Notes: generated by a model not told the origin, from the sequence alone. 64,000 nt of DNA from SHVO01 sp050250575 (GCA_050250575.1 JBFWOJ010000011.1:1-64000), one strand, 5' to 3'; positions 51,137 to 61,267 are shown, numbered from the stretch's first letter. Numbers and translations are program-made.

Positions 51137-52285
51137 TTGGCGGACGGATTTTCGCTCAAAGTCGTTTCCAGCATCCAACGCGTCGATGCGGCCGCGTGGG
51201 ACGCCTGCGCGGGCAAAAGCAATCCGTTTGTCAGTCACGGGTTCCTGAGCGCGCTCGAGGATTCAGGTTCCGTCAGCGCCGAAACCGGCTGGGCGCCTCA
51301 GCATCTCGTCCTGGAAGATGACGGCCGCATCGTCGGCTGCGCGCCGCTGTATCTGAAGAGCCATTCCTACGGCGAATACATCTTCGACTGGGGCTGGGCG
51401 CAGGCCTACGAGCGCGCGGGCGGCCGGTATTATCCGAAACTGCAATGCGCCGTACCCTTTACGCCGGTGACGGGACCGCGCCTGCTGGTTGCGGAAGATG
51501 CACCGCAGCGTACCGAACTCCAGCGGGCCCTTGCCCACGGAATCGTCGAGCTGGCGCGGCAGATGAAAGTCTCCTCGGCGCACGTCACTTTCGCGACCGA
51601 AGCCGAGCACACCCTGATGGCCGCCGAAGAGCTGATGCCGCGCTGGAGCGAGCAGTATCACTGGAAGAACGAGAACTACGGGTCGTTCGAGGAATTCCTG
51701 GCGGCGCTATCGTCGCGCAAGCGCAAGACCATCCGGCGCGAGCGGGAAATCGCAAACGAACGCGTCAAGATTTCGACGCTGACGGGCGGCGCGATCACCG
51801 CGCGCCATTGGGACGCATTCTTCCGCTTCTACATGAACACGTCCGACCGCAAGTGGGGCCAGGCTTACCTGAACCGCGCGTTCTTCTCGCTGCTGGGTGA
51901 GCGCCTTAACGACGCGGTCGTGCTGGTCATGGGCGAAGAGAATGGGCAACTTGTCTGCGGCGCGCTCAACCTGCGCGGCGGCGACACGCTGTTCGGGCGC
52001 AACTGGGGCACAGTCGTGGATTACCCGATGCTCCACTTCGAGGTTTGTTATTACCGTGCGATGGATTTTGCCATCGCCGAGAAGCTCGCCTGGGTCGAAG
52101 CGGGGGCGCAAGGCGAGCATAAGATCCAGCGCGGCTACCTTCCGCGCCGCACCTACTCCAACCACTGGATTGCGGATCGGGGTTTCCGCGCCGGCGTCGC
52201 CGACTTCCTCAAGCGCGAGCGCGCCGCCGTAACGCAGCAGATGGCGGAGCTAACGGAGCTCGGGCCGTTCAGGCGCGAGGGTTAG
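51137..52285 (+). CDS. FemAB-like/GNAT-fold protein (DUF482, PF04339)
   Basis: A 382-residue protein with the PF04339 pattern: NPFVSHGFLSALEDSGSV, YGEYIFDWGWAQAYERAGGR, KLQCAVPFTPVTGPRLL, and a C-terminal FEVCYYRAMDFAIAEKLAWV with GAQGEHKIQRGYLPR. It is related to FemAB-type aminoacyl transferases but the reaction is unknown. It starts at TTG 51137 and is probably co-transcribed with the RidA gene. Confidence 0.88.
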   Translation: MADGFSLKVVSSIQRVDAAAWDACAGKSNPFVSHGFLSALEDSGSVSAETGWAPQHLVLEDDGRIVGCAPLYLKSHSYGEYIFDWGWAQAYERAGGRYYPKLQCAVPFTPVTGPRLLVAEDAPQRTELQRALAHGIVELARQMKVSSAHVTFATEAEHTLMAAEELMPRWSEQYHWKNENYGSFEEFLAALSSRKRKTIRREREIANERVKISTLTGGAITARHWDAFFRFYMNTSDRKWGQAYLNRAFFSLLGERLNDAVVLVMGEENGQLVCGALNLRGGDTLFGRNWGTVVDYPMLHFEVCYYRAMDFAIAEKLAWVEAGAQGEHKIQRGYLPRRTYSNHWIADRGFRAGVADFLKRERAAVTQQMAELTELGPFRREG

Positions 52286-53416
52286 TTAGTTCTGATTCTC
52301 GACGACGAATTCGCCGTTCTTCATACGCGCGACGAATACGGGCACGAATTCGACACGCCAGGTCGCAGAAATCGCGCGATTCTGGCCCGTCTTCGGATCG
52401 GGGTCATAATCCGCCATCTTGCGCATCGCATGCCATTTTCCGGGAAGCTCCCCGGTACTCATGTCTTCCGAGGCGGGCCCGCCTTGCGCGATCTCGAAAT
52501 AGAGATGCTCCCACGGCTGGTAGCCGGCGAGGAATCCGTCGAGATTTCCGCTCGCGGTGCGGGTCAAGCGCATGTGAACCTTGTCGAGCACGAGCTGGCC
52601 GCCGCCGAGGATGTCCTGCATCAGCTGCATCTTGCCGTGTTCGGTGATCCGGATGATGCCGTCCTTGATCTCGCCCTTCAGGACGGTGTGGTTCCGAGGG
52701 TCCGTATCGGCGCGGTAGGTGATGTCCGGGCGGGCCTCTCCGTCGCCGTTGAAGATGAGGTGTTCCATGGCGCGGTCGAAAGTGATCGTGATGGGGCCGT
52801 CCTTATCGAGGTCTTCACCCTCCAGCGTCATGAGCCAGGCCGGCGTCGTGTCCCGCATCGTGCTCCAGCGGAACAGCCACAGACCGGGACGCACGTTGTA
52901 CGTGCCGCGGAAGGGATTGCTGCAGCCGAGCGCGCGCGACAGCTGATTGTCGACGCCGGTCTCCTTCGTCAGGGGATCAGTGAAATTCAACGGCCCATCC
53001 TTACCGTCGAGATTGAAGCCAAAACCTTCCTTAGCGATCACCGTCGTCAGTTGTGGATCCACGACCGCGCCGGGATGGGCGTAGCCGTTGACGGGCTTCC
53101 CGTCGATGCGACCACGCATGAGCATGATGTCGGAGACCTGCTCGTTATCGTCGCCGGCGACATAAGCTTCGATAAGCTTGGCCGCTTCGGCGGGAGGATA
53201 ACCGAGGTCGAGAAGATTCTTGTGATATTGCTCCTGGATCGGAGGGTGAACGCCGCCGGGGCAATCGTTATCGCTCGAGTTCATGGCCGCCGTGAACCAC
53301 GCCATGGCATAGCTACGCCTCTCGAGCGCGTTTGCCGCAGTCGGCAGCGCGGCGAAAGCGCCCGCGCAGAGTGCGCCGATCGCCGCGGTCGTGGTGCTGA
53401 TCTTGCTGAGCGGCAT
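52286..53416 (-). CDS. Exported protein of unknown family
   Basis: A 376-residue protein with a signal peptide (cleavage near PTAANALERR). It contains CPGGVHPPIQEQYHKNLLD near the start and a region with GYQPWEHLYFEIAQGG near the C-terminus. No known family is recognised. It is the last gene of the four-gene operon with DUF1592-type, DUF1552 and PF03640 proteins, 15 bases after the previous gene, so it likely shares their extracytoplasmic role. Confidence 0.75.
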   Translation of the reverse strand: MPLSKISTTTAAIGALCAGAFAALPTAANALERRSYAMAWFTAAMNSSDNDCPGGVHPPIQEQYHKNLLDLGYPPAEAAKLIEAYVAGDDNEQVSDIMLMRGRIDGKPVNGYAHPGAVVDPQLTTVIAKEGFGFNLDGKDGPLNFTDPLTKETGVDNQLSRALGCSNPFRGTYNVRPGLWLFRWSTMRDTTPAWLMTLEGEDLDKDGPITITFDRAMEHLIFNGDGEARPDITYRADTDPRNHTVLKGEIKDGIIRITEHGKMQLMQDILGGGQLVLDKVHMRLTRTASGNLDGFLAGYQPWEHLYFEIAQGGPASEDMSTGELPGKWHAMRKMADYDPDPKTGQNRAISATWRVEFVPVFVARMKNGEFVVENQN

Positions 53417-53431
53417 CTCTGAATGCTCCGG

Positions 53432-54829
53432 CTAAGGGTAGGCTACAATCCAGTAAAGCGACGTCGGCCAATCGTAGGGCGTGCCGATGTCGATCTTCGT
53501 CTTGTTATCGGTGCCGATGAAAAAGTCGAAGGTGTCGTTGCCGTTGATATCGCCCGGCGCCTTGTCACCGTCGTAGGTCCAAAGGGCGTAGCCCTGGTAG
53601 ACCCACTGCTTCTGCCCGTCGTCGCGCATCGCAACGTCCCAATAACCGGAAGGCTGCGCATCCGCCGGCGCGAGGAACGGATGCCACATGTCGCATTCCT
53701 TCTGGCAGCGCGGATTGGTGCCGATGTCACGGCCAACGGCGGGCCGTACGGTATCGCCGCGCCGCGCGGCGTGGCCGCTGCCTGACTGGTAGATGTAGCC
53801 CTGGCGCTTGTACAGCGTCTTGCCCTGCGCCGTCGCCCAGACCTTACCGAGCTTGCGGCTGGGGCTGACGATGACTCCGTCCGGCACGAAATGACGCGCG
53901 ATGTAAGCCGGACTCCAGGCCGCATTCACGCCGATGCCGTTGGCGTCCATCGGCACCAGGTCACCGGCAAAGGTGTAAAGAGGCTTTCCTTTGAACGTCC
54001 ATTGCTTGATGCCGTCGGCACGCGCGAGGACGCCGAAGTCCCCGAACGCGACGGACACCCGCGGTGCCGCCACGGGCTGCCATTGCGCGCAATCGGCCAC
54101 CGAACCGCACAACTTCTTCTCATTGCGCACGTCGCCCTCGAGCACGTACATCGCGTGGCCGGCCTCGTTGGTCAGCACGAGACCGACGACGTCTTCCACC
54201 TGGCGAATCTTGAACCCGGGCGGCACGGCGTTATCGACCGGGACGAACATGGCCGCATGCCATCCTTCGGGAAGCGGCTGCTCCTTCGGCATCTCGCCCC
54301 TGAGATATCCGCGCGGCCCGACAAGCGGGCCCCGGCCCCAGGTCTTCGGGCTGTTGCCGCCGACCGATCCGATATCGACATCCTTGACGTAGGTGTAAAG
54401 CGGCCGCCCGTTGAGCGCCCACTGCCTCGCTCCGTCGCCGCGCTCGACCACGGACCATCCCGCGACGGAAGTGTCCGGGTTCGCCGGCGCAAGCGCCGGG
54501 ACGAACGACCTGGCGCAGGCGTCCACGCACATGGGCTTCCCGCCGACATCGGCGTCGCTGTAGTAAAGGGACATCCCCTTCTCGTTGGCGTACACGACGC
54601 GCACGTGCGGCGTTCCCGCCGCCGCCTCGGCACTCAAGGTGTAGCCGGCGGCGGTGCCGAGCGGCTGGACCTGTATTCCACGCGGTGTGGCGAGCGGGGC
54701 GAATTCCGCCTTGCCCGCAGAACCCGCGGCGGCGGCCGGCGTGACCACGCACGCAAGGCCAAGAGCAAGCGCGACGCTTCCGCCGAAGGACGAAAGCCGA
54801 AGTCCGCAGACGTTCCTCATCACACTCAT
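53432..54829 (-). CDS. Exported protein with three PF03640-like repeats
   Basis: A 465-residue protein with a signal peptide (cleavage near AAAGSAG). Three repeats of the 'secreted repeat of unknown function' are seen: VVYANEKGMSLYYSDADVGG with CVDACARSFVP; VGLVLTNEAGHAMYVLEGDV; and TAQGKTLYKRQGYIYQSGSG with CQKECDMWHPF. Each ends in a QWALNGRPLYTY-like motif. PF03640 proteins often sit near redox genes but have no settled function. It lies eight bases after the DUF1552 gene. Confidence 0.82.
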   Translation of the reverse strand: MSVMRNVCGLRLSSFGGSVALALGLACVVTPAAAAGSAGKAEFAPLATPRGIQVQPLGTAAGYTLSAEAAAGTPHVRVVYANEKGMSLYYSDADVGGKPMCVDACARSFVPALAPANPDTSVAGWSVVERGDGARQWALNGRPLYTYVKDVDIGSVGGNSPKTWGRGPLVGPRGYLRGEMPKEQPLPEGWHAAMFVPVDNAVPPGFKIRQVEDVVGLVLTNEAGHAMYVLEGDVRNEKKLCGSVADCAQWQPVAAPRVSVAFGDFGVLARADGIKQWTFKGKPLYTFAGDLVPMDANGIGVNAAWSPAYIARHFVPDGVIVSPSRKLGKVWATAQGKTLYKRQGYIYQSGSGHAARRGDTVRPAVGRDIGTNPRCQKECDMWHPFLAPADAQPSGYWDVAMRDDGQKQWVYQGYALWTYDGDKAPGDINGNDTFDFFIGTDNKTKIDIGTPYDWPTSLYWIVAYP

Positions 54830-54837
54830 CCTTCGGC

Positions 54838-56175
54838 CTAGACCATGAGCTCGGTGATGGGACGATCGGTCTTGTTGCTGAGCTCACCCCAGCTGCTGAT
54901 GGGCACGCCATAAGCTTGCATGATGGTGAGCGAAGCGCGTGTGACCGGATCCGAAGGCGCGGCGACGTGAACGTGGGTCTTCATCCGTCCCCCGGCGCCG
55001 CCGAAGGTCATGATCGGGGTCAGGTCGAGGGTGTGAATGCGCGCTTCCGCGTGGTCGGTCTGCCACAGCACGAGCGCCCGGTCGAACACCGACTTGTCGC
55101 CTTCCTTGATCTTGTCCAGCTCCTGCATGAAGTTCAGGCACAGCTTGTTCGCGTCGTTGGTGAAGGCGAAGACGTTCTTCTGATAGCCGAGCTTCTCGTC
55201 GACGGGTTCTTCGTGGGTGTGCATGTGCCAGGTCGATGCCGAGCCGGGGCGGCGTTGGTTTTGTGCGCCGGTCGCCACGTTGAAGACGCGGGTCTGATCG
55301 CAAGCGACCGCGTGCGCGAGCAGCTTCGCGAACAAAAGCCCGTTCTTGTAGGTATCCTCGACCAGCGGCGACGGCGGCATCTCGTTCGGTTGCTCGGCGG
55401 CCGTGCACGAGGGCATCGGCGCCGGCTTTTGCAACGCGATCTCCAGCTGGCCTTCGATGTCGCGGATTGAGGTGAAATATTCGTCCAGGCGCGCGCGGTC
55501 GGCCGCGCCGAGAGACTTCATCAGCGCCTGGCGTTCCTCGGCGATGCCGGACAGAACGCTGCGGTGAACCATGACGCTTGGATCGGGCTTGAAGTCCGCC
55601 GCGTTGGGATCGCGGAATTCCGGTCCGAAGATACGGGTGTAGAGCGCGAGCGGCGACTGTTCCGAAGGATTTCTCGATGTGCCGCTGCGCTGGCTCCAGC
55701 TCTGGCGCCGGCCCGCGAAGTTGACTTCGAGCGAGCGGAACCGAGTCTTGCGGCCGATGGTGTCTCCGATGACGACGTCGAGGCTTGGGCCGGACACGTT
55801 CCCCTGGTAGATGGCGCCGGTGGTGGCGATCTGGAGCGTCGTGTTGTGGGTGTTCAGCGGCCGCCCGTCGAGGAAATATTTCGTGCCGCTGATGATGTTC
55901 ATGCGGTCGATGATCGGGTCGAAAATCTTCAGCTGAAGATTATTTTCGAAGCCCGATCCGACCTTCGCCGGAATCCATGTGCCGGGATTCAAACCGAGCT
56001 CCTGGATCCACGAGCCGAAAACCAGGGGCAATGCCTTGCCGGTTTCCGCAAGGGCGGTCCCGTTCGAATTGAGGTAGCGATCGAGGAACGGAACGCCGAC
56101 TGTCACGGCGGCGCCGGCCACCGAACCGCGAAGCACGCTTCTGCGCGTGGCGGGACGCCTTAAAATGACGCTCAT
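54838..56175 (-). CDS. DUF1552 family exported protein
   Basis: A 445-residue protein with a twin-arginine signal (RRPATRRSVLRGSVAGAAVT). DUF1552 patterns are KALPLVFGSWIQELGLNPGT, SLDVVIGDTIG, RRQSWSQ and WHMHTHE. The family is abundant in planctomycetes and myxobacteria, nearly always next to DUF1592-type proteins as here. No activity is known. The start overlaps the stop of the upstream gene (ATGA). Confidence 0.88.
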   Translation of the reverse strand: MSVILRRPATRRSVLRGSVAGAAVTVGVPFLDRYLNSNGTALAETGKALPLVFGSWIQELGLNPGTWIPAKVGSGFENNLQLKIFDPIIDRMNIISGTKYFLDGRPLNTHNTTLQIATTGAIYQGNVSGPSLDVVIGDTIGRKTRFRSLEVNFAGRRQSWSQRSGTSRNPSEQSPLALYTRIFGPEFRDPNAADFKPDPSVMVHRSVLSGIAEERQALMKSLGAADRARLDEYFTSIRDIEGQLEIALQKPAPMPSCTAAEQPNEMPPSPLVEDTYKNGLLFAKLLAHAVACDQTRVFNVATGAQNQRRPGSASTWHMHTHEEPVDEKLGYQKNVFAFTNDANKLCLNFMQELDKIKEGDKSVFDRALVLWQTDHAEARIHTLDLTPIMTFGGAGGRMKTHVHVAAPSDPVTRASLTIMQAYGVPISSWGELSNKTDRPITELMV

Positions 56176-57914
56176 CTCTCGACCTCCTCAGTAAGTGAGT
56201 TGGGTAGAACGACTTTGGTGGAGCGCACCGGTGTCTCGGTGACCGCCGGCGCGTACCGGTAGAACTCCGGACTGGTCGCGATGCGCCGGATCAGCGCCGG
56301 AATCCTGTAGCCTTGCGCTGCGAAGTCCTTTTTCAAGGCTTCGATCCATTCGCTTTCATTTCGCGAAGGCACGCGGCCGAGACCATAGGACAACATGCGG
56401 TTGACGACGCAGGCGGTGGCGGCCGGGTGGTCATGCAAGGATTGCCCGAGGCCTTGCGCGTTCTCGAACTTCGCGCGGTCGAGCTCGCCGCTTGTGTCGA
56501 TGACCACGCCGTTCTCGGTGGTGCGATAGGCGCCGCCCCCATCGAAATGCTCGAGCGCCAATCCCATCGGATCGGTCAGCTTGTGGCAGCCGGCGCACAC
56601 CGGATTCTGGGCGTGGGCGTTGAGACGGTCGCGCGCGGTTTTGTAGACCGGATTGCTGGTGTCCTGGACGATCTTGAAGTCCACGGCCGCGGGCGGCGCG
56701 GGGACCGGCTGGCAGAGGAACACTTCCCGCAGCGCCTTGCCTCGCAATGTCGGCGAGCTGCGACCGGCGTGAGAGTGGAGCGCGAGGAAGCTGATTTGCG
56801 ACAGAAGGCCGCCGCGCGGGTCGTCGGCCGCAAATTCGTACGCTTGCCAAGTATCGGGGGAGCCGTTGGGGACGTCGTTGACCAGCGGGATCCTGTAAAC
56901 CGAAGCAAGGTTCTGCGTGAGGAACGTTTTCTTGGTCGTGAAGATGTCCCGGTAATCGCCATCGTTGGTGACGGTGAGATCAACGATCGTGCGGAGGGCC
57001 TGCTCCATGGAATCGACCGCCACCTTTGCGCTGAACTTGGGATAGATGATCGGATCTTTGCTGAGTGCCGGCAGTTCGTCGAACATCAGCATATCGGAGA
57101 AGAACGCCCGCACGCCGTGCTCGAGCCGCGGGCTTGTCATCATGCGATCGACCTCGCGCGCAAGGCCGCGGGGCGTATGGAGGTCGCCATTCTGAGCAGC
57201 CGCAAGAAGCTGCTCGTCCGGGCCTGCGTTCCACAGGAAGAAGCTGAGCTGCGAGGCCTTGGAATAGCCGGTCATGCGATACTGGCCGCGCTTTCTCGGA
57301 TCGGGCTCGTATTCCACCGTGCGGAAGAGGAACTGGGGCGAGACCAGCATCTGGGCAAGCGACCAGGAGAGGCCCTCGTAAAAACTGCCCAGCTTGTTTG
57401 CGACTTCGCCCGCGGTGGAGACGCGCGCCCTCAATTCCTGTTCGGTGAGGGGGCGCCGATACAAGAATTGGCCGGCGGTCTGCAGGAACTGCCGCGCACA
57501 GGCATCATCGGCCGCGGCTTCCGACGCCGGCTTGCAGGGGATGTTGATCGCCCGGCGCTCCGGCGCAACGACCTGGTCGGCGATGGTGCGGGCCATCAGG
57601 TCGTACTGCTCGAGGCCATCGGTGGAGACGCTGACCTTGCTGGCGCCGATGCCGAGCAGGCCGTCAACCCGGGGGTCGGGCTCAAAGCGGCCCCCCAAGG
57701 TAATCGTTTCACCGAACGTATCGGCAATGACCGCCCGGTACTGGTCGGAGGTCAGGCGGAGCATCAACGGCGCGACACTATCGGCGCTCGCCGACCCGCC
57801 GGCGGCGACGGTGACCACAGGCCCCATCGCGACGAAGAATGCCGCGCAGACCGCGCCGCTCTTCAAGGCTAGTTTGAAACGACGCGACGCACGCAAAACA
57901 CCATCAGGCCTCAT
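56172..57914 (-). CDS. DUF1595/DUF1592/DUF1588/DUF1585 multidomain c-type cytochrome-like protein
   Basis: A 580-residue exported protein with a signal anchor (about 18-40). Domains in order: a Pro-rich start with LRLTSDQYRAVIADTFGE (DUF1587-like), FLYRRPLTEQELRA (DUF1595), KASQLSFFLWNAGPDEQLL (DUF1592), RGKALREVFLCQPVPAPP (DUF1588) with a single heme motif CAGCH followed by KLTDPMGLALEHFD, and HPAATACVVNRMLSYGLGR (DUF1585). Typical of planctomycete cytochromes. First gene of the operon; ATG 57914 is used, GTG 57917 is an alternative. Confidence 0.88.
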   Translation of the reverse strand: MRPDGVLRASRRFKLALKSGAVCAAFFVAMGPVVTVAAGGSASADSVAPLMLRLTSDQYRAVIADTFGETITLGGRFEPDPRVDGLLGIGASKVSVSTDGLEQYDLMARTIADQVVAPERRAINIPCKPASEAAADDACARQFLQTAGQFLYRRPLTEQELRARVSTAGEVANKLGSFYEGLSWSLAQMLVSPQFLFRTVEYEPDPRKRGQYRMTGYSKASQLSFFLWNAGPDEQLLAAAQNGDLHTPRGLAREVDRMMTSPRLEHGVRAFFSDMLMFDELPALSKDPIIYPKFSAKVAVDSMEQALRTIVDLTVTNDGDYRDIFTTKKTFLTQNLASVYRIPLVNDVPNGSPDTWQAYEFAADDPRGGLLSQISFLALHSHAGRSSPTLRGKALREVFLCQPVPAPPAAVDFKIVQDTSNPVYKTARDRLNAHAQNPVCAGCHKLTDPMGLALEHFDGGGAYRTTENGVVIDTSGELDRAKFENAQGLGQSLHDHPAATACVVNRMLSYGLGRVPSRNESEWIEALKKDFAAQGYRIPALIRRIATSPEFYRYAPAVTETPVRSTKVVLPNSLTEEVER

Positions 57915-58113
57915 CACCTGACTCTCCCAACGTCAAAGTTCTCCCGGCGGGCATTCTAATCCGAAGACGGGTTCGGATCACGCGCACAAAAGCGTTACAC
58001 AGCCTTGATTTATCGGCGGAATTCCGCTTGCGGGGCGCCCGGAGCGGGGGTGGATTGCCGGTTGGCCGGTGGGAAACGCTTAAAAATATCGCCGTTTCAA
58101 CACGTTTGCGGGT

Positions 58114-58524
58114 CTATGCCTTCTTTGGGATCTCCACCGGCGTCCCGTGCTCATCAACCGAAACAAAGGTGTAGCGGCCTTCGGTCACTTTGAGCTGGTT
58201 CAAGCCGTGCGCCGCGTCGCGGCGCCGGACCCAACATTCGATATCCACCGAGACCGAGGTCCGCCCGATGCGGGCGACGCGTGTGTAGATCGTGACCTCG
58301 TCGCCCTTGTGGATCGGCTTGTGGAATTTCATGGCGTCGACGGCGATGGTCACCATCCGCGCGCCGCCGGCGGCCTGCGCGGCGCAGATGGCGCCCCCGA
58401 TGTCCATCTGACCCAACACCCAGCCGCCGAAGATCTGGCCATAGACATTGGTGTCCCGGGGCATGGCGTAAACGCGTAACGCGAGTTCGCCTCTCGGAAG
58501 CTCACAAGATTCGCTGTCGGACAT
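58114..58524 (-). CDS. Acyl-CoA thioesterase, YciA-type hotdog
   Basis: A 136-residue hotdog-fold thioesterase. MPRDTNVYGQIFGGWVLGQM with the catalytic Asp and DIGGAICAAQAAGG match YciA/Acot types that hydrolyse acyl-CoAs. The chosen start ATG 58524 leaves out a poorly conserved upstream extension of 25 residues. It is divergent from parE. Confidence 0.92.
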   Translation of the reverse strand: MSDSESCELPRGELALRVYAMPRDTNVYGQIFGGWVLGQMDIGGAICAAQAAGGARMVTIAVDAMKFHKPIHKGDEVTIYTRVARIGRTSVSVDIECWVRRRDAAHGLNQLKVTEGRYTFVSVDEHGTPVEIPKKA

Positions 58525-58641
58525 GTCTTTCGCAGATTCCGGGGGACGCAAGATATTGTGTAGCGGCACGAAGGTGCATACTTTACCGGCGCTTCCCACT
58601 CCTGTCCCACTTAATGATTCGAACTGAGATCCCGTTTACGC

Positions 58642-60657
58642 ATGGCCGACCTGTTCTCCTCCAAACCCCGCGCCGCCAAGTCCAAGGATAAAGAGAGCCG
58701 CGGCGACGGCTATACGGCGAAAGACATCGAAGTCCTGGAGGGCTTGGAACCGGTGCGGCGCCGGCCAGGCATGTATATCGGGGGCACCGACGAAAAGGCG
58801 ATGCACCACCTGATCGCCGAGGTGCTGGACAACGCCATGGACGAGGCCGTGGCCGGTCATGCCAGCACGATCGAGGTCCACCTCGGCGAAGGCAACGCGG
58901 TCATGGTGCGCGACAACGGCCGCGGCATCCCCATCGACCCGCATCCGAAATTCCCGAAGAAGTCCGCCCTCGAGGTCATCATGACCACGTTGCATTCAGG
59001 CGGGAAATTCTCCGACAAGGTCTATCAGACCTCCGGCGGCCTGCACGGCGTGGGCGCGAGCGTGGTGAATGCCCTGTCGAGCGAACTGGTGATCGAGGTC
59101 GCGCGCGATAAGACGCTCTACACCCAGGCCTTCAGCCGCGGTCATGTGAAAACGAAGCTCACCAAGGGCGGCTCGGTGAACCGGCGCGGCACGACCGTGC
59201 GCTTCACCCCGGACCCGCAGATCTTCGGCGCGGACGCGAAATTCAAGCCGGCGACGGTCTACAGGATGGTGCGTTCGAAAGCCTATCTGTTCGAAGGCGT
59301 GCGCGTGCGCTGGTCGGTGGACAAGAGCCTCTTGAAAGGCGACGACGAGACACCGGCCGAAGAAGAACTGCATTTCGAGAACGGGCTCAGCGATTATCTC
59401 GAACATGTCCTCGCCGGCCGCAAGCGCCTGGTGCAGCCTTTCTTTGCGGGGAAGGCCGAACTTGAAGCGAGCACCAACGATTCCGGCGGCCGGGTGGAAT
59501 GGGCGGTGTGCTGGCCCGACGACGAAGACGGATTTCTCCGCTCCTATTGCAACACCATCCCGACCCCCGAGGGCGGCACGCACGAACAGGGCCTGAAAAG
59601 CGCGATGCTGCGCGCCCTGAAGGGCTATGCCGAGATGACCAATACCAAGGGCGTGGGCATCGTCAGCGGGGAAGACCTGTGGGGCGGCGCCTGCATGATG
59701 CTGTCGGTATTCATCAAGGAACCGCAGTTCCAGGGCCAGACCAAGGAAAAGCTCGTATCCGTTTCGGCCTCGCGCCTGGTGGATACGATCATCAAAGATC
59801 ACTTCGACCACTGGCTGTCGGGCGATCCGAACTCAGCGAATGTCTTGCTGGAAACCGCGATTGCGCGGGCGAACGACCGCGTGCGCAAGAAGCAGGATCA
59901 AGACCTTTCCCGCAAGTCGGCGACGAAGAAGCTTCGCCTACCCGGCAAGCTCACGGACTGCACACGCACAAATCCCATCGGCACCGAACTCTTCATCGTC
60001 GAAGGCGACAGCGCAGGCGGCTCCGCCAAACAGGCGCGCAGCCGAGAGACGCAGGCCGTTCTGCCGTTGCGGGGCAAGATCCTGAATGTGGCTTCGGCGA
60101 GCGACGACAAGCTGCGGGCGAACCAGGAGCTTCAGGACCTGATCGAGGCGCTGGGCTGCGGCATCCGCGACCGGTATGACGAAAGCAAGCTGCGCTACGA
60201 GAAGATCATCATCATGACGGACGCGGACGTCGACGGCGCCCATATCGCCAGCCTGCTCATGACCTTCTTCTACCGCGAGATGCCGCAGCTGATCGCCAAC
60301 GGACATTTGTACCTGGCGATGCCGCCGCTCTACCGTCTGAGCCAGAAGGCGACCATCGCCTATGCCATGAACGACGCGCATAAGGAGCAATTGATCAAGA
60401 GCCACTTCGACGCCCGCGGCAAGGTCGAGGTCAGCCGGTTCAAGGGCCTGGGCGAGATGCCGCCCGTCTACCTGAAGGAAACCACCATGGATCCGGCGCG
60501 GCGCACGCTGCTGAAGGTGATGCTTGCCGACGACGCCGAAAAGAGCGCGCAGCGCGCGACCGCGAAGCTCGTCGAACAGCTGATGGGCCGCAAACCGGAA
60601 GAGCGGTTCAAGTTCATTCAGGAAAACGCGAAGTTCGCGCAGGCGCTGGATATCTGA
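58642..60657 (+). CDS. parE: DNA topoisomerase IV subunit B
   Basis: The 671-residue ATPase subunit of topoisomerase IV, which unlinks daughter chromosomes. GHKL ATP site: VLDNAMDEAVAGH, DNGRGIPID, SGGLHGVGASVVNALS. The TOPRIM domain has FIVEGDSAGGSAKQARSRE and ITMTDADVDGAHI-type DADVDG. ParE rather than GyrB is supported by the short length and the KFPKKSALEVIMTTLHSGGK loop. parC is not in the window. Confidence 0.94.
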   Translation: MADLFSSKPRAAKSKDKESRGDGYTAKDIEVLEGLEPVRRRPGMYIGGTDEKAMHHLIAEVLDNAMDEAVAGHASTIEVHLGEGNAVMVRDNGRGIPIDPHPKFPKKSALEVIMTTLHSGGKFSDKVYQTSGGLHGVGASVVNALSSELVIEVARDKTLYTQAFSRGHVKTKLTKGGSVNRRGTTVRFTPDPQIFGADAKFKPATVYRMVRSKAYLFEGVRVRWSVDKSLLKGDDETPAEEELHFENGLSDYLEHVLAGRKRLVQPFFAGKAELEASTNDSGGRVEWAVCWPDDEDGFLRSYCNTIPTPEGGTHEQGLKSAMLRALKGYAEMTNTKGVGIVSGEDLWGGACMMLSVFIKEPQFQGQTKEKLVSVSASRLVDTIIKDHFDHWLSGDPNSANVLLETAIARANDRVRKKQDQDLSRKSATKKLRLPGKLTDCTRTNPIGTELFIVEGDSAGGSAKQARSRETQAVLPLRGKILNVASASDDKLRANQELQDLIEALGCGIRDRYDESKLRYEKIIIMTDADVDGAHIASLLMTFFYREMPQLIANGHLYLAMPPLYRLSQKATIAYAMNDAHKEQLIKSHFDARGKVEVSRFKGLGEMPPVYLKETTMDPARRTLLKVMLADDAEKSAQRATAKLVEQLMGRKPEERFKFIQENAKFAQALDI

Positions 60658-60706
60658 GCAATAGCGCGGCTGCACACGGCGTTCGCACCCCGCGGCGATA
60701 CGAAGC

Positions 60707-61267
60707 TCAGTCGACTCCCATTCGCGGAAGACGGGCCTGGCCGGAGGTCAAAGCCGACGGCCGGAATTTCATGTATTCGCGCTCGACATCGGTGATGTCC
60801 CGGCGCGTCATCATGAAGTAGGCCTCCTCGAGATGCGGCTCGCCTTGTTGCAGCCGCGCCCAAAGCTCGACACCTTTATCGCGCAATGCCGGGTGCCTGA
60901 GCGCGTGGATCGACGTGATCCAGATCGATACGCCGCGCGCGACGCTATTGGTGAAGATCGTATTCCGATGCACGAGCTGCTCGCGGAAGACCTGCAGCCT
61001 CTGCTCGTAGGCATGCAGGGCGGCCAGGGCCTCTTCGTCGATGGTCTGAACGCCGAGGAAGTAGTCCTCGGGAAAAGGGCGGTCGACCTGCTTGGTGGTG
61101 TTGAGGCTTTTCAAGGCCAGCATCGCGGCGGCGAGCTCGCCGCCGAGGCCCGTCGGTGAGTTCGGCAACTCGGCGAAGTGGTCCGCGATCTGCTTTTCGG
61201 GCGTGCGCATCCGCAGCGCTCGACGACGGCGCCTGGCGAAATACTGTCTGATGGAGGCGATGAGCAC
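60707..61267 (-). CDS. Hypothetical protein
   Basis: A 186-residue soluble protein beginning at GTG 61267 with a basic start (IRQYFARRRRRALRM). It looks all-helical, with VDRPFPEDYFLGVQTIDEEA near the middle and MMTRRDITDVEREYMKF near the end. I recognise no family. It lies downstream of mmsB on the same strand, 24 bases away, and convergent with parE. Confidence 0.6.
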   Translation of the reverse strand: MLIASIRQYFARRRRRALRMRTPEKQIADHFAELPNSPTGLGGELAAAMLALKSLNTTKQVDRPFPEDYFLGVQTIDEEALAALHAYEQRLQVFREQLVHRNTIFTNSVARGVSIWITSIHALRHPALRDKGVELWARLQQGEPHLEEAYFMMTRRDITDVEREYMKFRPSALTSGQARLPRMGVD

